From contig NZ_CP027806.1 in the NCBI RefSeq assembly GCF_003353065.1, forward strand, positions 2,562,501 to 2,626,500: 64,000 bases of DNA. The letters run 5' to 3'. The notes under the pieces are model-generated. The model searched no databases and was not told the origin of the DNA. It saw only the letters and a program-made list of their open reading frames with translations. The position numbers were made by a program, and so were the translations under genes. Every line of letters starts with the position of its first letter. Position 1 is the first letter of the stretch. Shown in pieces: positions 54,496-63,118 of this stretch. The DNA comes from Cyclonatronum proteinivorum. GTDB taxonomy: Bacteria > Bacteroidota > Rhodothermia > Balneolales > Cyclonatronaceae.

Positions 54496-55413
54496 CTATT
54501 TCTCCAATGCTTTCTTCTTTCTTGCCAGAAATTCTATTCTTTTTTTCAGGCTGTCTAAGTCGCGACTCAGGTTTTCCAGTTCATCCACTTCGGTAGGCTC
54601 GAGGGAGCGGTCGCGCAGGGCAAAAGCTTCTTCGGAAGCATCGGTCTTGGCTTCATCCATGCTGTTCATGATTACCCCAATAAAGAGGTTTAATACGACC
54701 ATGGTACCAATCATCACAAAAGAAACAAAATAGGTCGTAGCCCATGCGCCGTGTGCGATGGGCGAAATACAACCTTCCGCTTCCGTGTAGCCCCAAATCG
54801 TATGGTCACAGCCATACATGTTGATATACATGATGTCGGTCCAGTCTTCAAGGGTCACAATCCTGAACAAACTTAACAGGCTGAGCTGCAGATTCCCGAA
54901 GTGAACGGGGTCATTGATACTGAACAGAAACACCCCCATGGTTGCGTAAATGTAGAAAATCACCATCAGGAGCACGCCCACATAGCCAATGGACGGAATC
55001 GATTTCAGGAGGGCGTTTACGAGTAGCTGCAGCTTGGGAATGGTCCGTACCACCCGGAATACGCGGAGCACCCGTGCAAGGCGCAGGACCGCATACATAA
55101 AGCCTTCGACATCCGGTAGCAACAGGGCCGCGTAACAGACAAACACAATGCTGAAATCGAAGATATTCCAGGGGTCATTGAAATATCGCAGCGGCCGGTT
55201 GCCATGCGCTGCCATCTTGAGTACGATTTCAACAAGGAAGATGAACAGGATAATCTGATCGAGCCAGAAAATCAGCGTGTAATGCTGCATGGCGAATTCC
55301 TTATAGGTCTGCACCCCAACCAAAACCCCCGCAAAAAGAATGACTATGAGGATGAAGTTGGTAAACCAGTTGGTTTCAACAATTTTTTTGCAGTATGCGG
55401 AAAAAGCGCTCAT
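54496..55413 (-). CDS. Single-domain voltage-gated cation channel (BacNav family)
   Basis: A 305-aa inner-membrane protein with six transmembrane segments, assembling as a tetramer. S1 is at about 17-35, S2 50-68, S3 82-100. S4 has Arg at 111, 114, 117, 120 and 123 (RLARVLRVFRVVR). The pore loop reads FRIVTLEDWTD, with the filter TLEDWTD at 187-193, and S6 is VVLNLFIGVIMNSM. Sodium-selective relatives have TLESWxx; the added Asp at 190 and 193 recall calcium-selective variants. A C-terminal coiled-coil-like acidic/basic segment follows. Roles elsewhere include motility and pH or sodium balance. Confidence 0.93.
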   Translation of the reverse strand: MSAFSAYCKKIVETNWFTNFILIVILFAGVLVGVQTYKEFAMQHYTLIFWLDQIILFIFLVEIVLKMAAHGNRPLRYFNDPWNIFDFSIVFVCYAALLLPDVEGFMYAVLRLARVLRVFRVVRTIPKLQLLVNALLKSIPSIGYVGVLLMVIFYIYATMGVFLFSINDPVHFGNLQLSLLSLFRIVTLEDWTDIMYINMYGCDHTIWGYTEAEGCISPIAHGAWATTYFVSFVMIGTMVVLNLFIGVIMNSMDEAKTDASEEAFALRDRSLEPTEVDELENLSRDLDSLKKRIEFLARKKKALEK

Positions 55414-55597
55414 TACAGCGGTTTACTCTTAATGACAGTATGGTTGAATTATAAGGAAGCCTAATTCTCAGCTTTCGGCTGACGATCAGCGGTTCAAAAA
55501 ACACGCAAAAATAGCAAAGAATGCCGGATTTTCCCGCATTAAGCTGCCGCCTATCTTTTATATTGCGCACCAAACAGATTTCCACTTCAGAACCAAT

Positions 55598-56989
55598 ATG
55601 GCAAAGTCAAAAACAAATTATGAATGCCGGGACTGCGGCTACACCACAAGCCGGTGGCTGGGAAACTGCCCGGGCTGTAAAAGCTGGAATTCCTTTGAGG
55701 AAGTCATAAAGCCTGAAGAAACAGCTGCATCCAAAAAACACCGTGCCCGGCTTATGCCTGCACAGCAAGCCGAAGGCAGCACCAAAGCCCGGCTGCTCGA
55801 TGAAATTGACGCACAGGAAGCAAGCCGAACTACCACCGGTATGGCCGAATTCGACCGCGTGCTTGGCGGTGGCATCGTAGCCGGTTCCTTTATCCTGGTC
55901 GGCGGCGATCCGGGCGTCGGGAAATCTACGCTCGCGCTGCAGCTTGCGGGCAGGCGGCCTGATCTTAGCATTTTGTACTGTTCCGGGGAAGAATCTGCCG
56001 GTCAAATCCGGCAGCGGGCAACCCGCATGAAGCTCCATGCCCCAAGGCTGCACCTGTTCACCGAAACGGATATCACGCTGATTCAGCAACAGGCTGAGCT
56101 GCTCAAACCTGACCTGCTGATTATTGACTCCATACAAACCGTGTTCCGGCCTGAAATCACGAGCATGCCGGGCAGCGTAGCGCAAATTCGTGAGTGTGCA
56201 GGCCTGCTGATGCGCCTTGCCAAGCTCACGGGGCTGACCACGATGGTGATCGGGCATGTCACCAAGGAGGGCGACCTGGCCGGGCCTCGGGTACTCGAGC
56301 ACATGGTTGATGTGGTGCTGCAGTTCGAGGGCGACAAGCAGCTCAACTACCGTTTGTTACGCACGCTAAAAAACCGCTTTGGGCGCACGCAGGAAGTCGG
56401 CGTTTTCGAAATGCGTGAGAACGGACTGCGGGACGTCGCGAATCCGTCGGAGCTGTTTCTTTCGGGCTTTACGGAAGGCATCAGCGGGAATGCGGCGGCC
56501 TGCATTCTGGAAGGCAACCGGGCGATCATTCTCGAAGTGCAGGCGCTGGTGACGCCTGCATCCTACGGAACGCCGCAGCGCACGGCCTCGGGCTACGATC
56601 AGCGACGGCTGCAGCTTTTGCTGGCTGTACTCGAAAAACGACTCGGCTACCGTTTCGGGGACAAAGATGTGTTCCTGAACATTGCGGGCGGCATCAGGCT
56701 GCAGGATACGGCTTCGGATCTCGCCCTTGTTTCGGCACTGGTCTCGAGCTATCTCGACCGGCCCGTACCTGAAAAGACGCTGCTTATCGGGGAAGTCGGT
56801 CTCGGCGCGGAAATCCGGCAGGTGAGCGGGCTTGAAACCCGGATCAGGGAAGCTGCCAAGTCGGGCTTCAAAATCATCTACGCCCCCGGCAGCATGAGTG
56901 ACGCCCTGCCGTCCCTGCCCGGCACCAAAGTGCACTTTGCGGGACAGCTGCATCAGGTCAATCAGCGGCTTTTCGGGCCTGGCGGGTGA
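55598..56989 (+). CDS. radA: DNA repair protein RadA (Sms)
   Basis: Branch-migration ATPase for recombination and fork repair, 463 aa. N-terminal zinc finger YECRDCGYTTSRWLGNCPGC with four Cys (residues 8-28); RecA-like ATPase with the Walker A motif GGDPGVGKST near 102; the RadA-specific KNRFG motif (LKNRFGRTQEVGVF near 258); and the C-terminal Lon-like domain with GGIRLQDTASDLALVSAL. The ATG at 55598 places the finger at the usual position. Divergent from the channel gene. Confidence 0.96.
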   Translation: MAKSKTNYECRDCGYTTSRWLGNCPGCKSWNSFEEVIKPEETAASKKHRARLMPAQQAEGSTKARLLDEIDAQEASRTTTGMAEFDRVLGGGIVAGSFILVGGDPGVGKSTLALQLAGRRPDLSILYCSGEESAGQIRQRATRMKLHAPRLHLFTETDITLIQQQAELLKPDLLIIDSIQTVFRPEITSMPGSVAQIRECAGLLMRLAKLTGLTTMVIGHVTKEGDLAGPRVLEHMVDVVLQFEGDKQLNYRLLRTLKNRFGRTQEVGVFEMRENGLRDVANPSELFLSGFTEGISGNAAACILEGNRAIILEVQALVTPASYGTPQRTASGYDQRRLQLLLAVLEKRLGYRFGDKDVFLNIAGGIRLQDTASDLALVSALVSSYLDRPVPEKTLLIGEVGLGAEIRQVSGLETRIREAAKSGFKIIYAPGSMSDALPSLPGTKVHFAGQLHQVNQRLFGPGG

Positions 56990-57015
56990 TGTTTTAGTTG
57001 TTTAGGATCTGTTTT

Positions 57016-57966
57016 CTAAGGTGTTCTTGACTTTCTATCTAAAATCTTGTTTCTCACGATATAGAGAGGACGATTTCGGGTTTGAAAGTAAATTCTTGTA
57101 ATGTATTCACCTAAAATACCAACTGACATCAACTGAATGCCACCAAACATTACAATCGAAAAAAGAAGTGCTGTAAATCCCTGTGGAACATTTCCATAAA
57201 AGAATCGCATATAAAGCACATGAATACTGTAAATTACTGATATGGAAAATGCAAAAAATCCGCTGTAAGTAATGAGCTTAACAGGAAATTCGCTAAAATT
57301 AAAGATACCATTGTATGCCAGCTTTGTTAGTGCGCTGATGGAGTATTTTGAGCTACCTGCATGCCTTTTTTCTCTTGTATAGGGGAGTCCGGTTTGACGG
57401 AAGCCTGCCCACGCCCGCATACCCCTAAGGTAACGGCTCTCTTCCGGCATACTATTGATAACATCTGCTACCCGACGACTTATGAGAGAGAAATCACCGC
57501 TGTCCAAGGGTAAATCTACAGGCGTAATTCGCGATAGCATTCTGTAAAACTGCTTGTATGCGATTTTTTTAAAAAAACCTTCCTTTCTTGATTTTCTGAT
57601 TCCGTAAACAACGTCGTATCCCTCATTCATTAATTCTAAGAACTGAGGCAGCAATTCCGGAGGGTCTTGCAAATCACCATCAATAATGAATACCGCCCGA
57701 CGGCCCCTCGCATGCTCCAAACCCGCAGATATAGCAATCTGATGCCCGAAATTACGCGACAGTTCTATAAGCTGAAACCGCTCATCCTCAAGCGCAATTG
57801 ATGTCAGATATGGCCCGGAACCATCCGTACTCCCATCATTAACAAGAACTGCTTCTGTCGGTAATGGACAGTTGTCCATTACTTGTTTCAATCTCCGGCA
57901 AAGCTCTTCAAGATTTTCAGCTTCATTAAAAAGCGGAACTACAACCGATAGTTCGGGCTCATTCAT
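57016..57966 (-). CDS. Family 2 glycosyltransferase, membrane-anchored (dolichyl/undecaprenyl-phosphate type)
   Basis: A 316-aa protein. GT2 start: LSVVVPLFNEAENLEELC; sugar-nucleotide Asp motif VFIIDGDLQDPP near 95; RYLRGMRAWAGFRQTGLPYTR and the acceptor region KYSISALTKLAYNGI; then two C-terminal transmembrane segments (about 235-255, 270-292). It matches enzymes that load glucose, mannose or arabinose-like sugars onto a polyprenyl-phosphate lipid. It is paired with a multi-pass mannosyltransferase-like protein 17 bp upstream, a usual donor/acceptor pair for envelope glycan decoration. The pair is more A+T-rich than its surroundings. Confidence 0.88.
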   Translation of the reverse strand: MNEPELSVVVPLFNEAENLEELCRRLKQVMDNCPLPTEAVLVNDGSTDGSGPYLTSIALEDERFQLIELSRNFGHQIAISAGLEHARGRRAVFIIDGDLQDPPELLPQFLELMNEGYDVVYGIRKSRKEGFFKKIAYKQFYRMLSRITPVDLPLDSGDFSLISRRVADVINSMPEESRYLRGMRAWAGFRQTGLPYTREKRHAGSSKYSISALTKLAYNGIFNFSEFPVKLITYSGFFAFSISVIYSIHVLYMRFFYGNVPQGFTALLFSIVMFGGIQLMSVGILGEYITRIYFQTRNRPLYIVRNKILDRKSRTP

Positions 57967-57982
57967 CTACAGATTGTTCTAT

Positions 57983-59494
57983 TTATAGGGATTGGTTCCA
58001 ATTTTCGGGTATATAAACGGGAATTAACCATTCGGTTTGATCCCTGTTTTCAAGCAGCTTATAAAGTGCCCGATTAACCGTCTCATGCTGATTAAGTCCA
58101 TCAATGTAACGTGTTTCAAAACGTTGAAGGAAAATAGCATGATCAGGATACATTTTTCGAATTCGGTAAAGAAAACCATCCCAGGTTTCTCCGGTTCGTC
58201 GGGTATTCCAGTGCGGGTGTGTCACGAATACATCTCTGCTATAATAATTAATAAGATGCTCACCCCATAAAATGATTGTCTTAGGCGGAACCCCTTTGTA
58301 TTTTTCAATTGTCATTTCCCTGAATTCCGGAAACATAAAAGAACTTCTTTGCGAATTAAGCAAAGCCTGTGTTGTTACAGAAACAAACAGAGATACAAAC
58401 ATTAAACTCATTAGTAATACTCTTGAATTTTTGCAAGTGCTCTGTCGGGAAGCCGTCCATGAAAATAGTAGTCCGGCAACGATTAAAAAAACACCGGGTG
58501 CTGTATAACGATAATGCAGATGCATGGTTTCTGTCGTGGCACGAATCGCTATAAGTGTTAACAAATATATCGCGCCAGTCGATAAAAAAAGCAGTGCAGG
58601 AATATTTTCCTTAGAGGGAAATAAAGCCTTCCATTGCCCATTTTTGAACACAAGCCAAAGCACAGTGATCTGCACCAAAAGAGAAGACCCAAACAAAATT
58701 AAGTGATTATGTCCGCCTACCATCATCAGGTTAATATCATCTCCAAATACACGAATTATTTGATAGGTGTACTCGAAAAACGTTTCGGGCGAACTGTACC
58801 GGGGACCTGTAATCATACCGGTAAGCTTAAAATTAAAATAGAGATACAGCCCCATCAGACCAGCTGAGACAGTAAGAAACAGCGCGGAATAAACAAATCT
58901 CCCAAAAGACAACCTTCTTTTTACGTAGAGCCAAAGCACAAACAAACCATTAACTGATAATATAAAAAAACCAATGTAACGGTTTAAAAACAAGAATAAA
59001 GCTGACAAGGCCATTAGCAAAACGAATCGCCTGCACCCTGTTTCATATAGCCTTACACAAGCGAGAAGGTTTAATGTAAGAATGGGCAGAAAGAGAATAT
59101 CAGAAAGAGAAAAAAAAGAAATCGTGATAACAGAAGCAGGAAAAACAGCCAGCATCACAAGCGGATCATGAGACGGACTAATTCGATACAAAAGCACGGC
59201 AGTAATCGCGAAACAGGCAACATTGAGAAATTTTGAAGCCCAAATGACATCCCCAATGCCAGCCTTGGCTACAATTCCGGTCAAGACTCCATATAAAGGG
59301 GGCCACCATGAGTTATGGCCACCATGCGGAAAAAAAGAAAGATCCTGAGACAAAGATCTTGCAAGTGCCATAAAGTAAATCGAATCCTCATTGCTTAGCC
59401 CCCTCTGATCAAAATAGCTGAGCAGAAAAATGGCCGCGGCAACACCTGCAAAGCCAAAACAGAGTACTATTTTTTCTGCATTTAGGGTTTTCAT
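57983..59494 (-). CDS. Multi-pass membrane protein, GT39/ArnT-like sugar transferase
   Basis: About 503 aa from the ATG at 59494 (MKTLNAEKIVLCFGF); a GTG at 59518 is also open. Ten or more hydrophobic segments; an early periplasmic loop has DQRGLSNEDSIYFMALARSL, the Asp-containing pattern of polyprenyl-sugar-dependent transferases; the C-terminal soluble part ends with YIPENWNQSL. It would transfer a lipid-linked sugar on the periplasmic face. The family has low sequence identity, so the substrate is unknown. Same operon as the GT2 gene. Confidence 0.7.
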   Translation of the reverse strand: MKTLNAEKIVLCFGFAGVAAAIFLLSYFDQRGLSNEDSIYFMALARSLSQDLSFFPHGGHNSWWPPLYGVLTGIVAKAGIGDVIWASKFLNVACFAITAVLLYRISPSHDPLVMLAVFPASVITISFFSLSDILFLPILTLNLLACVRLYETGCRRFVLLMALSALFLFLNRYIGFFILSVNGLFVLWLYVKRRLSFGRFVYSALFLTVSAGLMGLYLYFNFKLTGMITGPRYSSPETFFEYTYQIIRVFGDDINLMMVGGHNHLILFGSSLLVQITVLWLVFKNGQWKALFPSKENIPALLFLSTGAIYLLTLIAIRATTETMHLHYRYTAPGVFLIVAGLLFSWTASRQSTCKNSRVLLMSLMFVSLFVSVTTQALLNSQRSSFMFPEFREMTIEKYKGVPPKTIILWGEHLINYYSRDVFVTHPHWNTRRTGETWDGFLYRIRKMYPDHAIFLQRFETRYIDGLNQHETVNRALYKLLENRDQTEWLIPVYIPENWNQSL

Positions 59495-59576
59495 TGCTTT
59501 ACTTGTTGATTTAAGCACTTTCTGTTACCGCAGGGACTTTTCTGCCTTTGCTTTATCTCTGACAGCTTGACTGCCA

Positions 59577-61580
59577 TCAATAATCCAAAAGCTGCCGGAT
59601 TTTTGCGTCAAGGCGTTTGGTCGGGAGGAAGCCTTGTTCGAGGTTTCGGTTGAGCGGGATGGGGGTGTTGAGGGAGGAACAGCGCATGAGGGGCGCGTCG
59701 AGGTGCTCGAAACAGTGCTCGCTGAGCTGCGCGGCGACTTCCGCCATGGGGCCGAGCACTGCGGTTGCTTCTTCCAACAGAAGTACGCGGTTGGTTTTGG
59801 CTACGCTTTGGCGCACCGTCTCCGTATCAAGCGGCACGAGGCTGCGCAGATCTATGATTTCGGCTTCAATGCCTTCTTCGCCTGAGAGCTTTGCTGCGCG
59901 ATCCAGCGCCCAGTGTACGCCCATGCCGTAGGTCACGATGGTGAAGTCGCGGCCTTCCCGAACAAGCTTTGCCTTACCGAGCGGCTCATATGTTGGCGCC
60001 ATGCCAACTTCCCCCTTCAGGCTTCGGTACAGCATTTTGTGCTCGAAAAACAGCACGGGATTGGGATCCATAATGGCGCTGTAGAGCAAATTGTAGGCGT
60101 CTTCAACGGTGGAGGGCACCACAATTTTGAGGCCGGGGTGCTGCATGAACCAAGGCTCTGGGCTCTGCGAATGGAAAGGTCCGGCGCTCACTCCCGCGCC
60201 GTGCGGCATGCGGATGGTGATGTTGAGCGGCGGGGTCCAGCGGTAGTACGATTTGCCTACGTTGTTTACAATCTGATTGAAAGCGCAGGTGATGAAATCG
60301 CTGAACTGCATTTCCACAATCGGCTTGAAGCCGCTCAGGGTGAGTCCGATGGCCGCGCCTACGACGCCCGATTCGATGATGGGCGTGTTGCGGACCCGGG
60401 CATGCCCGAACTTATCCACAAAATCCTGTGTGACCTTAAATGCGCCGCCATATTCGGCAATATCCTGCCCCATGATGAGCGTGCTTTCGTCGTTTGTGAG
60501 AACGTAGTCGAGGCTTTCTTTGATGGCATCCACAAAACGAAGGGTGCGCTTTTGGCCATCGCTTTGGGTGTTTCCGTTGGACGGCAGCACGGGTTCGGTG
60601 ATGGAAAAAATGGCGGCCGTTTCGGATTCTTCGTCAAAAACAGGTTCCGGGGCTTCGAGGGCGCGGTTGAGGTCGTCGAGGAAAAACGCGTCGGCTTCGG
60701 CTTTCAGGCGCTCAAAATCGGCATCATCCATCAGTCCCTGTTCTTTCAGCAATTTTTCAAACTGAAGGATGGGATCTTTTTTGGCCCAGGTCTCAAAAAG
60801 TTCTTTGGGGATATAGGCCGTACCGGAAGCTTCTTCATGGCCCCGCATGCGGAAGGTGAGCGCTTCAATTAAAACGGGCTTTTGCTCCGCAAGGGCGAAG
60901 GCCCGGGCTTCGGCAACGGCTTCGATGACATCCGGGAGATGGTTGCCGTCAATAACCCGGCTTTCCATGCCGTAGCCCGCCGCTTTATCCGCAATTCGGG
61001 CGCAGCGGTACTGTTCGCGGGTTGGGGTTGACAAGGCGTAGCCGTTGTTTTCAATCATGAAAAGCACGGGTAAATCCCAGACGGCGGCGAGGTTCATTGC
61101 TTCATGGAAATCGCCTTCACTTGTGGAACCTTCCCCGCAGAATGCAAGCGCAACCCGCTGTTCCTGTTTAAGTTTGGCGGCAAGGGCAAAGCCGTCGGCA
61201 ACCGGAAGCATGGCCGCAAGGTGGCTGATCATGCCGCAGGTATTGTAGTCAGGCAGGCCAAAATGAAAGGAGCGGTCGCGTCCGTTGGTGAAGCCGTCTT
61301 TCTTGCCTAAAAGCTGACAGAAAAGGTTGTACAGCGGTACGCCGCGGGTGGTGAAAACGCCGAGGTTACGGTGCATGGTCATGATTACATCTTCAGCCTG
61401 CAGTGCGCTTGCTACCCCTACTGGAATCGCTTCCTGACCCATGCCCGAAAACCATTTGGAAATGCGGTTTTGGCGCAACAGGCGCAGCATTTTCTCTTCT
61501 ATACGCCGCGGCAGGATTAAATTCCGGTAATGCTGAACGGCCGTATCATCCCCGAGTGAAAAATATTTATAGGCTTGCAT
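59577..61580 (-). CDS. 2-oxoacid dehydrogenase E1, fused alpha and beta subunits
   Basis: A 667-aa TPP enzyme, first component of a branched-chain or related 2-oxoacid dehydrogenase complex. The alpha part (1-320) has the TPP motif AFCGEGSTSEGDFHEAMNLA followed by Asn in MIENNGYALS, and GQEAIPVGVASAL near 50. The beta part (about 345-667) has MGQDIAEYGGAFKVT, FKPIVEMQFSDFI and the C-terminal EEATAVLGPMAEV. Bacteroidota often fuse the two subunits. It lacks E2 and E3 neighbours, which must be elsewhere. ATG at 61580. Confidence 0.92.
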   Translation of the reverse strand: MQAYKYFSLGDDTAVQHYRNLILPRRIEEKMLRLLRQNRISKWFSGMGQEAIPVGVASALQAEDVIMTMHRNLGVFTTRGVPLYNLFCQLLGKKDGFTNGRDRSFHFGLPDYNTCGMISHLAAMLPVADGFALAAKLKQEQRVALAFCGEGSTSEGDFHEAMNLAAVWDLPVLFMIENNGYALSTPTREQYRCARIADKAAGYGMESRVIDGNHLPDVIEAVAEARAFALAEQKPVLIEALTFRMRGHEEASGTAYIPKELFETWAKKDPILQFEKLLKEQGLMDDADFERLKAEADAFFLDDLNRALEAPEPVFDEESETAAIFSITEPVLPSNGNTQSDGQKRTLRFVDAIKESLDYVLTNDESTLIMGQDIAEYGGAFKVTQDFVDKFGHARVRNTPIIESGVVGAAIGLTLSGFKPIVEMQFSDFITCAFNQIVNNVGKSYYRWTPPLNITIRMPHGAGVSAGPFHSQSPEPWFMQHPGLKIVVPSTVEDAYNLLYSAIMDPNPVLFFEHKMLYRSLKGEVGMAPTYEPLGKAKLVREGRDFTIVTYGMGVHWALDRAAKLSGEEGIEAEIIDLRSLVPLDTETVRQSVAKTNRVLLLEEATAVLGPMAEVAAQLSEHCFEHLDAPLMRCSSLNTPIPLNRNLEQGFLPTKRLDAKIRQLLDY

Positions 61581-62022
61581 TCAATTTAGATAGAAAAGTT
61601 TGTATTTTTGAAATTCTGTACTGCATGCTGATTGTATCAGGAAGCTTAAGATACTTATGATTGCATACAGATTGATACCCGTCGGGTATCAAAACCAAAA
61701 AACTTTTTATGGAAGATACTTCATAACAGATACCATCAAAAATCTCAAAAAAGGAAACCAAGGTACATTGACCAACTTTGTTTCTCAGGCTTCTGCGCAG
61801 GCCTTTTTTTCACGTTTATCTCCGGCATTATTTTCGCAGCACGCTGCATACACGGCTGATAAACCGCGCAAAACCGGTAGCGACCTTTTCTCACCCTCTA
61901 TCTCCGAAACCGCTGTTTCAGGAGTTCAGGGTGCCAAAATGGTTGCTTTTTCTGTTTATATGAGACCTGTAACCAAGCTGGGCTTTAATCTACCATCCAC
62001 CAAAATCCAGAGAGGTTAAACC
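61581..62022. other. Divergent region before speD, with a doubtful short frame
   Basis: About 440 bp. An open frame of 120 codons (61657-62019) ends 3 bp before speD. Its start lies beside the palindrome at 61672-61692, its composition is unremarkable and no motif is visible, so I do not call it a gene. AGAGAGG just before the speD ATG is the probable speD ribosome site and overlaps the frame's end. Confidence 0.5.
61672..61692. promoter_or_regulatory. Operator-like palindrome in the E1 / speD divergent region
   Basis: Perfect 9-bp arms TTGATACCC / GGGTATCAA around GTC. It lies 92 bp upstream of the E1 gene start and 330 bp before speD. Symmetric and unique in the window; regulator unknown. 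Confidence 0.55.
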
Positions 62023-62442
62023 ATGCAAATGCAAGCTTTAGGGCGCCAGATTCTGGTCGAATACTACGACTGTAACAGCGATATTATTAACGATGTGTCT
62101 CAGATTGAGTCCATTTTACTTGAAGCAACACGCAAGTCTCAGGCAAGCATTATCTCGCACAATTTCCACAAGTTTAGTCCGCACGGGGTAAGCGGCACCG
62201 TCGTAATTGCTGAATCGCATGTTGCCATACACACCTGGCCGGAATACGGCTATGCTGCGGTCGATATTTTTACCTGCGGTGAAACCATCGATCCCTGGAT
62301 TATTCAGGAACATATCAAGGAGCGATTCGAATCCAAAAATGTATCAAGTCTGGAAATGAAGCGCGGCATGTTCAGGGTAGCTGAAGGCGAAGAGCTTCTC
62401 TTCAAGCCCAAGGACAGCGCCAAATACAATTCCGTAAACTGA
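62023..62442 (+). CDS. speD: S-adenosylmethionine decarboxylase proenzyme
   Basis: Makes decarboxylated AdoMet, the aminopropyl donor for spermidine. 139 aa, the short prokaryotic form. The self-cleavage Ser is residue 65 in AESHVAIHTWPEYGYAAVD; His70 and Cys85 (FTCG) complete the site, matching the Thermotoga enzyme with an offset of two. The pyruvoyl cofactor is formed from Ser65. First gene of a polyamine set followed by pyruvoyl arginine decarboxylase and speE. AGAGAGG lies 7 bp before the ATG. Confidence 0.94.
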   Translation: MQMQALGRQILVEYYDCNSDIINDVSQIESILLEATRKSQASIISHNFHKFSPHGVSGTVVIAESHVAIHTWPEYGYAAVDIFTCGETIDPWIIQEHIKERFESKNVSSLEMKRGMFRVAEGEELLFKPKDSAKYNSVN

Positions 62443-62533
62443 TCCTACTTTTATTTTAACTTGCTGCGCAAGAACTGCAATTCGTACCCTTCTTGCCTGG
62501 CTGACCAATCAACCGATTATTATTTTTAGCCTT

Positions 62534-63004
62534 ATGATGGTTCAAAATCCCAATATTTTTTCACTGGTTAAAGGTGCTGCGGAAGGCAACACAACCCTGA
62601 ATGCCTTCGACCTTGCCTTGCTGAATGCCGGTGTGGGCGACACCAACCTTGTGCGCATGAGCAGCATCATTCCGCCCAACTGCGAGCTCGTGGATAAGAT
62701 CGTGCTGCCTAAAGGCGCACTCATCCCGATTGCTTACGCAGCCATTAACTCCACAAACCCCGGTGAAATCATTTCCGCCGCTATCGGCGTAGGCCTGCCT
62801 GAAAACGAAGGCGAACCCGGCCTTATCATGGAATTCGAAGACACCGCGCCGCTGAGCGAAGTGGAAGCCGTTGTGCGTCAGATGGTTGTTGACGGCTATG
62901 CTTACCGCAACCGCAAATACCGCGAAATTCTGACCCTTGGTATCGAACACAAAGTTGAAAAAGCGGGTGCTGTTTTTGCCGCTGCCGTACTTTGGTATAA
63001 ATAA
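62534..63004 (+). CDS. pdaD: Pyruvoyl-dependent arginine decarboxylase
   Basis: Converts arginine to agmatine. 156 aa. The sequence has the processing site NLVRMSSIIPPNC, cleaved between Ser43 and Ser44 to give the pyruvoyl group, and LPKGALIPIAYA and AAIGVGLP stretches of the family. It belongs to the archaeal/bacterial PvlArgDC group and needs no PLP. ATG at 62534; the next codon is also ATG. It lies 91 bp after speD, and its transcript can end in the hairpin at 63026. Confidence 0.93.
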   Translation: MMVQNPNIFSLVKGAAEGNTTLNAFDLALLNAGVGDTNLVRMSSIIPPNCELVDKIVLPKGALIPIAYAAINSTNPGEIISAAIGVGLPENEGEPGLIMEFEDTAPLSEVEAVVRQMVVDGYAYRNRKYREILTLGIEHKVEKAGAVFAAAVLWYK

Positions 63005-63025
63005 GATTTTCAAGTACTAAACCAG

Positions 63026-63060
63026 GCCGGCCCAGTCTGAAAAGGCGGGCCGGCTTTTTT
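63026..63060 (+). terminator. Intrinsic terminator between pdaD and speE
   Basis: GCCGGCCC / GGGCCGGC with a 13-nt loop and a long T-run. Full or partial termination would give speE its own promoter or reduced read-through. Confidence 0.85.
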
Positions 63061-63118
63061 TTCGCCTGAAACACACCGTTCTTTTTCCCCTTCACAACCT
63101 GACTTAACCGAAGCATCC

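Noticed and set aside
61657-62019. 120-codon frame just upstream of speD
   Set aside because: It begins near a palindromic operator, has no motif, and its end overlaps the speD ribosome site; kept as a doubtful frame only.
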